A stretch of 64,000 nucleotides of DNA. It comes from DAIOEK01 sp963721445 (GTDB lineage: Bacteria; Chloroflexota; Anaerolineae; Anaerolineales; Anaerolineaceae). Below, in pieces: positions 15,570-25,604 of the stretch; the first letter of the stretch is position 1; each line of letters starts with the position of its first letter. The notes beneath the pieces were generated by a model that did no database searches, was not told where the DNA came from, and saw nothing but the letters and a program-made list of their open reading frames with translations. Made by a program: the position numbers and the translations under genes. The stretch covers positions 992,001 through 1,056,000 of the forward strand of contig CAVRIZ010000005.1 in NCBI GenBank assembly GCA_963721445.1, given 5' to 3'.

Positions 15570-16484
15570 ATGCCAAAACGAGTTAAGCTCATCTTTAACC
15601 CGATCGCAAACCTGGGAAGAGCCTGGTCCATCGCTGCGGCGCTGCGACCAATTGTCTATGAATTGGGGGGAGCAGACTGGACAGGAACCGTCTATCCCAC
15701 CCATGCCACTGAGTTAGCTCGTCAGGCGGCTCAGGAAGGATACGACCTGGTGGTCGCGATGGGCGGAGACGGCACCATGCATGAAGTCCTAAATGGATTA
15801 ATGCAGGTACCTTCCGACAAGCGGCCAGCCCTCGGAATTGTTCCGGTCGGATCGGGCAATGATCTCGCGTATGCTTGTGGAATTTCCCCAAACCCGGAAG
15901 AAGCATTGCGCCAGGCTTTATCCGGTTCTCCAAAAGGAATTGATGTCGGCATTGTAAGAGATGAACATGGTCGGGAAGAATATTGGGCGAACGCCATTGG
16001 GATAGGATTCGATACAATTGTCACCTTGAAGTCCCGGAAGATACCTGTATTTCAAGGTTTTGCCGTCTATTTTATCGCTGTACTGCAAACCATCCTTTTT
16101 CAGTACGAACCATTCAAAGTAAAAATCAAAGTGGACGATCAGGAAATATCCAAGGACCTTATGCTGTTGGTATTGATGAATGGGAATAGAGAAGGGGGAG
16201 GTTTTCACGTTACACCAGATTCGAAACCGGATGATGGGCACCTGGATTATCTGATGGTTGACCATGTCAGCCGCTTGCGAATGTTGCGGATTCTGCCAGA
16301 AGTAATGAAAGGCAGCCAGGCTAAACTTTCTGATTGTACGATGAGTACATTTAAAAAATTTGAGCTGACCTCTGATAGACCTCTGTTTGTACATACAGAC
16401 GGGGAGATCTTTGCAACACCTACCTCAAAATGTAACTATTTATATGCAGAGATGCTTCAAAACGCAGTGCAAGTGGTAAGATAA
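15570..16484 (+). CDS. Diacylglycerol/lipid kinase family protein (YegS/DgkB-like)
   Basis: 304 aa. Catalytic domain of the DAGK/YegS/sphingosine kinase type: KLIFNPIANLGRA at the N-terminus, VVAMGGDGTMHEVLNGLM (residues 60-77) carrying GGDGT, and VPVGSGNDLAYACGI (91-105) with the SGND loop. The C-terminal beta sandwich ends with HTDGE, also typical. Members phosphorylate diacylglycerol or related lipids at the inner membrane face. The ATG has GGAGAG 5 bases upstream. The exact lipid is not predictable. Confidence 0.82.
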   Translation: MPKRVKLIFNPIANLGRAWSIAAALRPIVYELGGADWTGTVYPTHATELARQAAQEGYDLVVAMGGDGTMHEVLNGLMQVPSDKRPALGIVPVGSGNDLAYACGISPNPEEALRQALSGSPKGIDVGIVRDEHGREEYWANAIGIGFDTIVTLKSRKIPVFQGFAVYFIAVLQTILFQYEPFKVKIKVDDQEISKDLMLLVLMNGNREGGGFHVTPDSKPDDGHLDYLMVDHVSRLRMLRILPEVMKGSQAKLSDCTMSTFKKFELTSDRPLFVHTDGEIFATPTSKCNYLYAEMLQNAVQVVR

Positions 16485-16574
16485 GAAATATACTGTCAAA
16501 ATTTATGATACGTTTTGCAAATAGATGGTGTAATTAAAGAAGTATCGTTACAAATCGATCGTTTCATATATAAA

Positions 16575-16580
16575 TATAAT
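16575..16580 (+). promoter_or_regulatory. -10 element upstream of the 16619 gene
   Basis: TATAAT in an AT-rich intergenic stretch (16485-16618) that contains no other gene; weak -35. A Shine-Dalgarno AAGGA lies before the ATG at 16619. Confidence 0.4.
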
Positions 16581-16618
16581 AGTCCTATATATATCCCTTA
16601 TTTGTAAAGGAATTTCCC

Positions 16619-18296
16619 ATGCCCGATATATTACAGAGTTTGGAAAGTCAGGATACCGGTTTTCTCACAATATTATCCAATCTCTGGGATATTGAACCAC
16701 CAGCATCCAGACTCCCCTGCTGAACGATCGGAAATAGCCAGTCAATTGACGGATTTATCCAAATTCCAGTCATTATTCGCCTCTTTAACGGTTGAAGCCC
16801 ATGACGCCATGCACGAACTCCAGAAACATCATGGCAGGGTAAATTGGAATGTGTTCACCCGCAAATATGGTGAAGTCCGGGATTTTGGATCCGCCTGGCG
16901 GGATCGTGAACAACCCTATTTAAATCCAGTGTCCACAACCGAATATCTCTGGTACCGGGGATTGGTCGCACGTGCTTTTTTAAAACAGGGACCTGTTCCT
17001 CAGGAATTCGCCTATGTGCCCGATAATCTCCTACCCATGATCCCGCCGCCAACTCGAAAATACAATCGCCCGATTCGTGTTCAATCCACAAATTCCCGTG
17101 AACAAGTCCAACCTCCCTATACGACCCGCCTTCTGGATGATCTCTGCACCGTCCTCTCGGCATTAAGGTGTGGATTGCCGCCTTATCAAAACGCACATCT
17201 CCTAATCCGTCCACCTTATTCCGCTTTTTTAGCCGAAATCTTACGTTCCATGGAATTAGTCAGTCATGATGGGATCTTGCAGCCTGAACGAGCCCGACAA
17301 TTGTTGGAATCGCCCCGCGAATCAGCCTTCCTGGAGGTATTCCAGAATTGGCGGGGAAGTCGGGATATATACGAGCTTGCACTGGTACCTGCCCTGCGGA
17401 TGGAAGGGAACTGGTCTTACGATACACTATCTGCCAGGAGCGCGGCAATAAAGATGGTGATCGATCTTCATCGCGAAGATTGGATTAGCCTCCAGGAATT
17501 TTGTAATGAGGTGAAAGAACATAATCCGGATTTTCTCCGCCCGGATGGAAATTATGACACCTGGTTTGTTCGCGCCCGCTCATCCGGTGACTACCTGCAA
17601 GGTTTCGATCACTGGGATGATGTGGAAGGTGCCTACTTACGTTTCCTCCTTCTCGGTCCATTATTTTGGATGAATGTGGTCGAAACCCATCGAGATGAGA
17701 CCCCGGGCAGCCAGATATTTTTCCGATTGACCGAATTAGGTCAGGATTTGCTACATGGGGCGACGCCGCCGGCATTCCCCAGTGACCTTGGGAAGATCAC
17801 CTTTTTGAAAACGACTATGCTGGCGGTCCCCGCGGCCATACCCAGGTGGGTTCGCTACATGATCGCTCGGATGAGTGAATGGGTCGGCAGACAGGTGGAC
17901 GTGTATATCTATCGAATTACACCTGAGTCTCTCGCCGTTGCCAGGAAACAGGGTCTCTATCCCTCCCACCTGATCAAATTACTCCAACGATTCTGTGCCA
18001 CACCCGTTCGCCCGAGCCTGGTCCGCGCGTTGGAACATTGGGAAGATACCGGCACAGAAGCGGTGATTGAAACGGTGGAGGTCCTCCGGGTATCCTCCCC
18101 GTCGGTTTTGAGTAAACTAAAAGAAACTCCTGCCGCCCGTTTCCTGGGTGATCCGCTTGGTCCGACCGCTGTCACCATCAAGGCTGGGGCACGCGATTCA
18201 ATTCTTCGATCACTCGCGGATATCGGTTATCTCGCTGAAGTAAAGCGAGATGGCAAAGAGGAGAATTCCACACCTGCCAATCATAGAATCGGATAA
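16619..18296 (+). CDS. Helicase-associated-type protein of Anaerolineae, frameshifted near its N-terminus
   Basis: The real start is probably ATG 16619 (after AAGGA), encoding MPDILQSLESQDTGFLTILS and reaching a TGA near 16721. The second frame carries the remaining 530 or so residues. Deleting one C from the C4 run at 16714-16717 joins them into about 558 aa. The start MPDxLxxL, the central segment NPVSTTEYLWYRGLVARAF and the C-terminal FLGDPLGPTAVTIKAGARDS then LADIGYLAEV resemble, from memory, proteins annotated as helicase-associated or XPB/Ssl2 N-terminal-like in Anaerolineae. No helicase motor motifs are visible, so it is not an active helicase by itself. Role unknown. Confidence 0.55.
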
Positions 18297-18316
18297 ATCA
18301 ATATATCAGGGAGACT

Positions 18317-19501
18317 ATGAGCGAAAAACTGGAATGGATTCAGCAAGAACTGACTAACCTGCAAAACTCAGGGGCGTATAACCGTATCCGAACCATCGAA
18401 TCAGCGCAAGGCGCCCGCCTGGTGGTGGATGGAAAAAAAGTATTAAACTTCTGCTCCAATAATTATTTGGGGTTGGCCAACCATCCCAAATTGGTTCAGG
18501 CGGCAAAGGATGCCATCGACAAGTATGGTGTCGGACCAGGTGCTGTGCGTTCCATTGCGGGAACGATGAGCATCCACCTGGAACTGGAAAAGAGGCTGGC
18601 AGCCTTCAAAGGGGTTGAAAGCGCCATCTCTTTCCAATCCGGTTTTTGCGCGAACCTGGCAGTTCTCCCCGCCCTGGTTGGTAAGGAAGATGTCATATTT
18701 TCTGATGAATTGAATCACGCCAGTATCATCGATGGCAGCCGTCTTTCGGGAGCACGGATCGTGAGATTTGCCCATGCCAATCCGGCAGATCTGGAAAAAG
18801 TGATCACAGAGAACACTGGTTCATATCGGCGAGCGGTGATCATCACCGATGGTGTGTTCAGCATGGATGGCGATATTGCTCCTTTGGACCAGCTATACGA
18901 GATCGCGAAGAAATTCGATATCATCCTGATGGTGGACGATGCCCACGGTGAAGGTGTGATCGGCCGGGGTGGCCGCGGAATCGTGGATCACTTTCATCTT
19001 CATGGCAAAGTGGATGTCGAAATAGGTACTCTATCAAAGGCTTTCGGGGTTATGGGTGGTGTCATTGCCGGCAATCCTGTAGTGATCGAGTGGCTGCGTC
19101 AACGCGGTCGCCCCTTCCTTTTCTCTTCCGCCCTGACGGTTCCGGATACTGCAGCCTGTATCGCGGCGGTTGACCTTTTGGAAAATTCCACCGAGCTGGT
19201 GGATAAATTGTGGGAGAACGCCCGCTATTTCAAAGCGGAAATGAAAAATCTCGGGTTTGATACCGGGGTAAGCGTAACGCCCATCACTCCCATCATGTTA
19301 GGTGAGGTGACTGTCGCAAAGCAATTCAGCGCAGAATTGTTCAAAGAAGGTGTTTTCGCCATGGCATTAGGGTATCCGACTGTACCACAGGGAAAAGCCC
19401 GCATCCGGGTGATGATCTCTGCTGCACATGATAAAAATGATCTCGATCAGGGATTGGAATCCTTCAAGAAAGTTGGCAAGTCATTGGGAGTGATCCAGTA
19501 A
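18317..19501 (+). CDS. kbl: Glycine C-acetyltransferase (2-amino-3-ketobutyrate CoA ligase)
   Basis: 394 aa, alpha-oxoamine synthase family, fold-type I PLP enzyme. Visible: NFCSNNYLGLANHP (44-57), SFQSGFCANLAVLPAL (105-120), SDELNHASIIDG (129-140), VDDAHGEGVIGRGGRG (206-221, Asp and His contacting PLP), and GTLSKAFGVMGG (237-248) with catalytic Lys241. It converts 2-amino-3-ketobutyrate plus CoA to glycine and acetyl-CoA in threonine degradation; no threonine dehydrogenase is adjacent. 8-amino-7-oxononanoate synthase is the close alternative, but the length and residues fit Kbl better. It follows the previous gene by 20 bp with GGGAG before the ATG. Confidence 0.85.
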   Translation: MSEKLEWIQQELTNLQNSGAYNRIRTIESAQGARLVVDGKKVLNFCSNNYLGLANHPKLVQAAKDAIDKYGVGPGAVRSIAGTMSIHLELEKRLAAFKGVESAISFQSGFCANLAVLPALVGKEDVIFSDELNHASIIDGSRLSGARIVRFAHANPADLEKVITENTGSYRRAVIITDGVFSMDGDIAPLDQLYEIAKKFDIILMVDDAHGEGVIGRGGRGIVDHFHLHGKVDVEIGTLSKAFGVMGGVIAGNPVVIEWLRQRGRPFLFSSALTVPDTAACIAAVDLLENSTELVDKLWENARYFKAEMKNLGFDTGVSVTPITPIMLGEVTVAKQFSAELFKEGVFAMALGYPTVPQGKARIRVMISAAHDKNDLDQGLESFKKVGKSLGVIQ

Positions 19502-19555
19502 ACAGGAAAGAGTAATTGGTAATTGGGAACTGGGAAAATTGAATAGGTTACGAAT

Positions 19556-19590
19556 TCGACCCTCTTCTGGAGAGGGTCGAAACTTTCTTT
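19556..19590 (+). terminator. Intrinsic terminator after kbl
   Basis: TCGACCCTCT - TCTGG - AGAGGGTCGA (19556-19580), a perfect 10 bp stem followed by AACTTTCTTT. The T run is interrupted. The rest of 19502-19671 contains only short AT-rich direct repeats (aattgg-type) and nothing else I can support. Confidence 0.7.
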
Positions 19591-19671
19591 GAGGGTACTC
19601 ATTCAGGAAAATTGCGAATCACTACAGATTCGGTTACCCTGATGCGGATTATTCTTCCGTTGTCTTGTGCT

Positions 19672-19896
19672 TTATCGGTCTTGAAATGGATCAACGTCCG
19701 GGTTGGTACCTGAGTAAATGCAGGCGCCCTGACTGAACTGATTGCATAACACGCTATTACTGCAGCGATGCGCTCCCACCCTTGGTGTATCCCCCAGAAA
19801 ATCCATCGGATAGATCACTTCCACTTCCAGACTCACATCCATATCGGCATGAGCACAATGACAGGTTTGTAATTCTTCCCATGTTTTCTCAGCCAT
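19672..19896 (-). CDS. Small cysteine-rich protein, unknown function
   Basis: 74 aa from ATG 19896, chosen because AGGAGG lies 6 bases upstream; a longer frame to 19920 has no ribosome-binding site. It begins MAEKTWEELQTCHCAHADMD and contains CxC plus three later cysteines (HRCSNSVLC, GACIYSG), suggesting a small zinc or iron-sulfur binding site. No family recognised. It follows the DUF1232 gene in the same direction. Confidence 0.65.
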   Translation of the reverse strand: MAEKTWEELQTCHCAHADMDVSLEVEVIYPMDFLGDTPRVGAHRCSNSVLCNQFSQGACIYSGTNPDVDPFQDR

Positions 19897-19926
19897 AATT
19901 CGCCTCCTAACAATAAACAATTCCGA

Positions 19927-20286
19927 TCACTCTTTGTTTTCCACTTCCTTCACTTCCGCGTCGACAACGATGTCATTCTCTGTTCCTTTTTGAAATGGAC
20001 CGGGAATGTTCAAGCGTAGATTGGTCATGTGTTCTTCCACAACGAATTGCGGACAGAGTTCAATGAATAGATACATGCCAAGCCCAACCACAGCGATATC
20101 ATCAAACGGCATAAACGGCAGGAAATCGGCGGGAAAGACAAGATACAGCAACGAGCCAATCGGGATAAGTTTTAAACCCGTATTTACCCGTTTATCGCCC
20201 ATTAATCGAAAGACCAATTTAGCCTTTAGAAGCATATCCTGCAGAAATCCTGGATTGGTGGGTATTATTTTTCGAGGAGAATTCAT
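19927..20286 (-). CDS. DUF1232 (YkvA-like) membrane protein
   Basis: 119 aa from ATG 20286 (AGGA 8 bases upstream). The core IPIGSLLYLVFPADFLPFMP then FDDIAVVGLGMYLFIELCP is the DUF1232 signature: a hydrophobic hairpin with YxxxPxDxxP-like geometry and a following Asp-containing helix. Function is unknown; such proteins sit at the membrane. The C-terminal tail is acidic. It separates the polysaccharide locus from the small cysteine-rich gene. Confidence 0.75.
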   Translation of the reverse strand: MNSPRKIIPTNPGFLQDMLLKAKLVFRLMGDKRVNTGLKLIPIGSLLYLVFPADFLPFMPFDDIAVVGLGMYLFIELCPQFVVEEHMTNLRLNIPGPFQKGTENDIVVDAEVKEVENKE

Positions 20287-20320
20287 GTTTTGATTCCTAT
20301 ACGTACCTATCTGAATCATA

Positions 20321-21112
20321 TCACGATTCAGAAGTCGGTTCTTGCATCTGTCTACGCCTTCGGAGATTGATCAATGGCGCGATGATCTTTCGGAGGTAAT
20401 ACTTCATCACCAAAACCGAGAAAAAGCTGCCCCCGTCCCGATAATGAACACGTAACATTTCCGGCCAACAGCGGTCATCTGCGGTAATAGTCTTACCCAT
20501 ACCATGTAACCGAAAGTTTGCCCAGTCACGACGGACATAAACCAGCGGGGCAAGTTTGGATAATCGTATCCAGAGGTCATAATCCATGGCGAAATAAAAG
20601 GTGGGATCCAAAGGTCCGACTTTCTTCCACAGTTTAGCCCGGAAGAAAGAGGCTTGTTGTGGGATATGGACATACCCCTGTCGAAGTTTCTCATAATCGG
20701 TTTGCGAGGCCGGGAACTTGCCTATTACATCACCATTACTTTTGATAAAACGTGTGTCTCCGTACACCATTCCCCAGGAAGGATGCTCCTCCAACAAAGC
20801 GACTGCCTCGCTGACTGCTCCAGGCAGATAGGTATCATCCGAGTTCAGCCAGGCCAGGATCTGGCCATTTGCCCGCGCGAATCCTTTGTTGATCGCATCT
20901 GTCTGCCCTTGATCTTTTTCCGATACCCAGCCTGCCAAACGGGACCTGTATTTTTGGATGATCTCCAGGCTGCCATCGGTGGATCCTCCATCGATAATCC
21001 AGTATTCCAAATGGGGATAATTCTGCCCGAGCACAGACAGGATCGTTTCTTCCAGGTATTCAGCCTGGTTGAAGGAAGGGGTTACGATTGAAACCAGGGG
21101 TAAGTCGGTCAT
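20321..21112 (-). CDS. Family 2 glycosyltransferase
   Basis: 263 aa from ATG 21112 (MTDLPLVSIV), which overlaps the stop of the upstream membrane protein. GT-A fold: SIVTPSFNQAEYLEETI, IIDGGSTDGS (UDP-sugar loop), QTDAINKGFARANG and LAWLNSDDTYLPGA (DD metal site). The later segment YFAMDYDLWIRLSK carries the ED/DxD-like catalytic region. Closely similar in layout to the gene at 27895. Probably adds one sugar of the repeat unit. The last gene of the polysaccharide locus. Confidence 0.85.
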   Translation of the reverse strand: MTDLPLVSIVTPSFNQAEYLEETILSVLGQNYPHLEYWIIDGGSTDGSLEIIQKYRSRLAGWVSEKDQGQTDAINKGFARANGQILAWLNSDDTYLPGAVSEAVALLEEHPSWGMVYGDTRFIKSNGDVIGKFPASQTDYEKLRQGYVHIPQQASFFRAKLWKKVGPLDPTFYFAMDYDLWIRLSKLAPLVYVRRDWANFRLHGMGKTITADDRCWPEMLRVHYRDGGSFFSVLVMKYYLRKIIAPLINLRRRRQMQEPTSES

Positions 21113-22570
21113 TTTGCTGATATTGAATCTACACGGTAATACGTGGCGGCGCAACGGTTTACCCAATGTTGCGGGTCGTCCGATAATTCACGAATTCGAC
21201 CCATACTATCGTACGCCTGAACGATCAGGTCTTTCTCTCCGGATTGCCGGGAGGATTGAATATCGCTTGCCCGGATATCCCAGGCTTTTGCTCTGGCTTG
21301 ATAGTCTGGAATGACAGCCAGTGTCTGCAACCCACCGTAGAAGAGATAGAAACACATAATCACCAGGATAAATCCATGCCCTGATTGGGCACGCAGCAAT
21401 TGAAACTTCGGTGATTGCTGCCGCCAATGCAGGTACACAATTCCGATCAGGTAAGCATAAGCTAGCGATAGCCGCCGTCAGGATATAACGGGCAGATATC
21501 ATGGCGCGGTCTTCGGGATAAGCGCCCTGCGCAAATGCACTGGGAGCACAGATCGCAGCAATCGCCAGGTAAACGATCAACAGGAATGACCCAGAAAAGA
21601 TTAAGTCCACTTTCGTGGTTGGGCGTTGCTGCCAATCCCTTTGTTGGGAGAGAGAAAACCCAATGATACTGGTCGCCAGGAAGGGTAATGGATAGGAGCT
21701 AAATGACTGGTAAATAAATCCCAACCCAAACCGAAAGGTAAGAAAGAGCCAGCGTAAGAAAGTGGGCGGCTCCGGCATCTGGCTCATTCGGACCGTATTG
21801 CCGGGAGATATGATCATGACAACCAAGGCGAGGAGTGTACCTCCGATTGCCGCCCAGAGAAACCCTTTTCCTTGAAATGACATACTTGTTAAACGACTTC
21901 GCCAGAGAATCAATCCCGCTGCCATCACCAGCAAAGTTAATTGTAAAGCAGCGGTCGTCTCAGAAAACCCGCCATTAAAGAAAACAAGTAAACCAACCAG
22001 CCCGATTTTCCAAAACACTGGTTTGGAAGTTACCTGAGAAACCAAAATTGCAGATAGGATCAGCAAGCCGACGATGGGAAGGGTGTAGGTGATGCTGCCA
22101 GACCGCCAGTAAATAGATTGAAATTGATTTGGTGCTGAATAGATACTGATAAAGGTGATCAACCCCGCAATGACGACTAACTCCAAATCTGACAGGCTCC
22201 AATTCAGGGTCTTCCGCATAGAATGGAGTAGATAATATCCGCCCAACAGCAAGCCGATCACCAGGATAGTAGGTAAAATTTGCATCCCCAACACATCCAG
22301 CGGATCCACCATTCCGGTAATAAACATGGTACTGAACCGGTTTGACCAGCTAGTATACGATTGCCATTGCGCATTAATAAATCCGTTGATGCGTAATAAT
22401 TGAGCAGAGCAGTAATCGTCCGCCTGGTATCGCGAGTAGATTCCGGTATAAATGAATGGTAAAAGCACCAAAATCGACGTCACAGCCGTTAAAGCCAGCA
22501 CAGTAAATTTCCAGCGCGGCTGATTTGGATCACGCCCGGGACGATTTCGGAACATCGGAGCCAACCACAT
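21109..22570 (-). CDS. Polytopic membrane protein of the polysaccharide locus, frameshifted
   Basis: Reconstructed length about 486 aa from ATG 22570. The long frame encodes about ten transmembrane helices and a periplasmic loop YQADDYCSAQLLRINGF, and the second frame (21109 to about 21465) continues with LAYAYLIGIVYLHWRQQ and a soluble tail ending HWVNRCAATYYRVDSIS. One base too many around 21460-21478 separates them. The early acidic ADDY motif and helix number resemble DUF6056-type or GT-C-like membrane glycosyltransferases, where an acidic loop 1 residue binds the lipid-linked sugar. Assignment is tentative. Confidence 0.6.
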
Positions 22571-22575
22571 ACGAG

Positions 22576-23337
22576 TTACACCTCTTGCGGTAGAGATTTT
22601 TGATACTCTCCCCGCCATCCCTTCCAACGGATCGATAGGATATCTTTCAGCATATCCCATGAATCAGCAAAAATACGAACCCGGCTTTCATTCCGATAAT
22701 AGGATAATTTGACCGGTACTTGAACGATGCTTAATCCTAGCTGACGGGCGATGAAGATTACTTCCACATCAAAGCTGAAATGCCGCATTGTTTGCCTGGG
22801 AAATATAGCTTTCGCCGCTGTCTGACTGAAGCCTTTCACGCCGCATTGCGTATCGGATATCCCGGAAAACAGCAGAAGGCGGACCAGAAGGTTAAATATC
22901 TTCCCGGAGAGATGCCTTAGAAAAGGCACTTCCGATTGGATTTGTGATCCGGTCACAAACCTCGATCCGATGGCAACATCTGCCCCATTCCTAATTGATT
23001 GAGTAATCAGATCAATTACGGATAGGTCATAGGCAAGATCAGCGTCAGTAAAAAAGACGATCTTTCCGCTGCTCGTTTGCATCCCCCGCTGGATGGAATA
23101 CCCTTTACCCTGGTTTGTCTCATTTCGCAGGACTTGAACCGAGCAATCCCTGGGTAGGGATAGCGTAGTTTTCTCCAGCACTTGAGCTGTACCATCCTGA
23201 GAACCATCATCCACTACAATGACCTCAAATGATGAATATCTTGGCTTGAGATAATTAATTATGGATTGGACTGTACCGGAGATATATCGGCTTTCGTTAT
23301 ATGCCGGAATGATCACAGAGAGTTGAGGATTTCCCAC
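22576..23337 (-). CDS. Family 2 glycosyltransferase, dolichyl/polyprenyl-phosphate sugar synthase type
   Basis: 253 aa. SVIIPAYNESRYISGTVQSI, VVDDGSQDGTAQVL, NQGKGYSIQRGMQTSSGKI and FTDADLAYD give a DPM1-like catalytic domain; QCGVKGFSQTAAKAIF and HFSFDVEVIFIARQLG are the acceptor and DPM-specific segments. Such enzymes make polyprenyl-phosphate sugars that feed GT-C membrane transferases, and a polytopic candidate for that job is the next gene downstream. The two are separated by 5 bp. No transmembrane tail is present. Confidence 0.82.
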   Translation of the reverse strand: MGNPQLSVIIPAYNESRYISGTVQSIINYLKPRYSSFEVIVVDDGSQDGTAQVLEKTTLSLPRDCSVQVLRNETNQGKGYSIQRGMQTSSGKIVFFTDADLAYDLSVIDLITQSIRNGADVAIGSRFVTGSQIQSEVPFLRHLSGKIFNLLVRLLLFSGISDTQCGVKGFSQTAAKAIFPRQTMRHFSFDVEVIFIARQLGLSIVQVPVKLSYYRNESRVRIFADSWDMLKDILSIRWKGWRGEYQKSLPQEV

Positions 23338-23349
23338 CCTGAAATCCTT

Positions 23350-24081
23350 CTAACGGGTGTAACCCATTTTAGCTAAATAGGGGGAGAAAGCGGCTGCCAT
23401 CTGTTCCTGTTCAGCGGGCGAAAACTTTTCACGGAAGCGCCCGATCTGTCCTTTGAAGAAATGCAACCCATCTTTACCTTCCCGCGCGTTCCCGGGACGG
23501 TATTTCTCAATAATCGCTTTATTGGCTGGGAGGTCAGGTGAAAAACCTAAATACTTGAGTAATTTAGTTGATTCTTCGTCGTAGTTCGTCAACAGGTCTT
23601 CATAACGGGCGTGCAGGACATCGGTTCTTTTCATCCAATCCTGCCAGATCAGGCAATACTTTAGCATAAAATCGATCGCCACATCAAGAGATGTCAGATG
23701 AGAAAAAGCATTTGGCTGCCCTTTTTCCAATGTCCGCCGTCCAAAATCCATCGCGGATAGTAGGGCATCTCGAGGATCCCGGTAAATATAGCTGATCTTT
23801 AACCATCCCGCTTTCGTTGCCAGATCAGATACCACCGTCGGTCCGGAATGTGCTTTAAGGGTAAACGTCTCCCCTTTAAGGGACGGGATCAACGCGCGTG
23901 ATACCCGGCGCAGGGTGAGCGCACTGATATTGCAATTTACTTCTGTCAAGATATCTTCAAGGTGGTATTGTTGTCTGATATCACGTGAATTCGTACCACC
24001 ATTTGAGATAACCAGGTCTTGAATGAGGTTGAAATACCAGCCGGAACCAGCCCGCGGCATTCCCACTGAGAGAACGATCAT
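23350..24081 (-). CDS. Sulfotransferase family protein
   Basis: 243 aa. PAPS-dependent sulfotransferase: the 5'-phosphosulfate loop is VGMPRAGSGWYFNLIQ (residues 6-21) and the 3'-phosphate motif is ISYIYRDPRDALLSAMD near residue 100. Later, HARYEDLLTNYDEESTKLLKYLGF is the usual C-terminal helix pair. It is one of four sulfotransferases in the locus and depends on PAPS, for which a sat-cysC gene is encoded at 48095. Probably cytosolic, sulfating a sugar of the repeat unit before export; acceptor unknown. Confidence 0.78.
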   Translation of the reverse strand: MIVLSVGMPRAGSGWYFNLIQDLVISNGGTNSRDIRQQYHLEDILTEVNCNISALTLRRVSRALIPSLKGETFTLKAHSGPTVVSDLATKAGWLKISYIYRDPRDALLSAMDFGRRTLEKGQPNAFSHLTSLDVAIDFMLKYCLIWQDWMKRTDVLHARYEDLLTNYDEESTKLLKYLGFSPDLPANKAIIEKYRPGNAREGKDGLHFFKGQIGRFREKFSPAEQEQMAAAFSPYLAKMGYTR

Positions 24082-24128
24082 GAGGAAACCCTTGTTATGA
24101 GAGGATGTGACTCAATGATAACATGGTT

Positions 24129-25604
24129 TCAGCGGGTGGTTTTCGTACGCGGTTCATGCATTTGGGACGCAGTCAGGTAACCTGCCATCCCGAGAATTAG
24201 ACCAATACTCAACCAGCCATTTGGATCAATGAGGGAATCCTGGGTGAAGTTAAAGAGAAAAAGAACCAGCCAGGTTGTCATTCCTGCCCCGGCGATCAAC
24301 GTATGGATTGGTTCTTTTTTGCGATTAATGACCAAAACCTGCGCGAGGACTGCGAGCCAGAATACCAGATAAAATCCAAATCCTACGATACCCGTCTCCG
24401 CCAGAATACGGATGTGCAGATTTTTGATATTGGGATACAACCATGCATCCGGCGTGAGTTGACGCGTGATCTCCGACAGGGTGGTGATGGACCAGTCAGG
24501 TATGTGATCATACAGATATAAACCGCTAGCGCCCAAACCAACACCGGTCCAGGGATGAGTTTCATAGATTCCCCAACCGGCCATCGCGTAAGCTAACCTT
24601 GGACCGGCTGAAATATCCACCACATAATCAATGGGATTGGTTTTATTGGATTTCCAGATGCGGGAGAAATACTTGTTTTGCGACAGCAGATAACCGACAA
24701 CAGCAACCGAACCAATGATCACCAGGAGAACGCTTATACGAAATGCGATAGATTGAATCGCTCGTCTCCGAAATGGCTCCCGGAACCAGTCGATCACCTT
24801 TTTGAAGAATGAGCGTTGAGTAAGAATAAAACCACCCGCGCAAGAAATGACACCGATTAGCATTCCCCCTCTGGAAAATGTACTGATCAGGAGAGCCACA
24901 GTTCCCACCAGGAGGATAGGCTCGATCCATCGTCGTTTGAATACGCGATACCCTGTGAGGATCGAAATCCACAGCCAGGGTAAATAGACTGTCGCCAGTT
25001 GGTTTGCCAACCAGGATGGTTCAAATGCAAATCCGGTCACTCTCTCTTTGACCAATATCTGCCGTACAGAAAAAAGGAGTTGGAATTTGTTTAATACATT
25101 CCTTCCCGGAAAATCGGTCAGGTACGATAAAAATTGAATCCCCCCCCAAAGAATACTGACACCAAGTCCAACATATAACCACTTTAAAGTGAATCGCAAA
25201 TCTTCATCGGATTGATTCATCCCAACTGTTGTGAGAAAGAAGGCGAGCCCGCCGAGGAGAGTTACCCACGCTCGTATGCTTCTTCCCAGATACTCCTGCC
25301 CATGCATGGATATCGGAGCAAAAACATATCCGATCACTGTTGAGGTAAACGCGCAAAGGAGAAACAGGAAAAGCAACACCAAACTCCGGTTTATTCGAGG
25401 TCGATATCCAAGCCAAAGAAAACGAATGACAAGCAATATTGCTAATACAGCCAGAGGATAGAACGCCAGTGGACGGACCATGGTGTCTTTCCCGAGAAAT
25501 GGAAAGTATCGAAAACTGGTTACCGGAAGGGTGACGACAACCAGAGCCCAAAATATCCGGCTCCATTGGCTCAATCTGGAATTCAAAGAGGGTCTGTTAT
25601 CCAT
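24129..25604 (-). CDS. O-antigen ligase/polymerase (Wzy-like)
   Basis: 491 aa with about 11 transmembrane helices. The central LLISTFSRGGMLIGVIS and the large extracytoplasmic loop GWGIYETHPWTGVGLGASGL are hallmarks of the O-antigen ligase/polymerase family (PF04932), including the loop histidine. It either polymerises lipid-linked repeat units or ligates a finished glycan. It overlaps the Wzz-like gene by 8 bp, the classic Wzy/Wzz partnership, so polymerase is more likely. Confidence 0.8.
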   Translation of the reverse strand: MDNRPSLNSRLSQWSRIFWALVVVTLPVTSFRYFPFLGKDTMVRPLAFYPLAVLAILLVIRFLWLGYRPRINRSLVLLFLFLLCAFTSTVIGYVFAPISMHGQEYLGRSIRAWVTLLGGLAFFLTTVGMNQSDEDLRFTLKWLYVGLGVSILWGGIQFLSYLTDFPGRNVLNKFQLLFSVRQILVKERVTGFAFEPSWLANQLATVYLPWLWISILTGYRVFKRRWIEPILLVGTVALLISTFSRGGMLIGVISCAGGFILTQRSFFKKVIDWFREPFRRRAIQSIAFRISVLLVIIGSVAVVGYLLSQNKYFSRIWKSNKTNPIDYVVDISAGPRLAYAMAGWGIYETHPWTGVGLGASGLYLYDHIPDWSITTLSEITRQLTPDAWLYPNIKNLHIRILAETGIVGFGFYLVFWLAVLAQVLVINRKKEPIHTLIAGAGMTTWLVLFLFNFTQDSLIDPNGWLSIGLILGMAGYLTASQMHEPRTKTTR

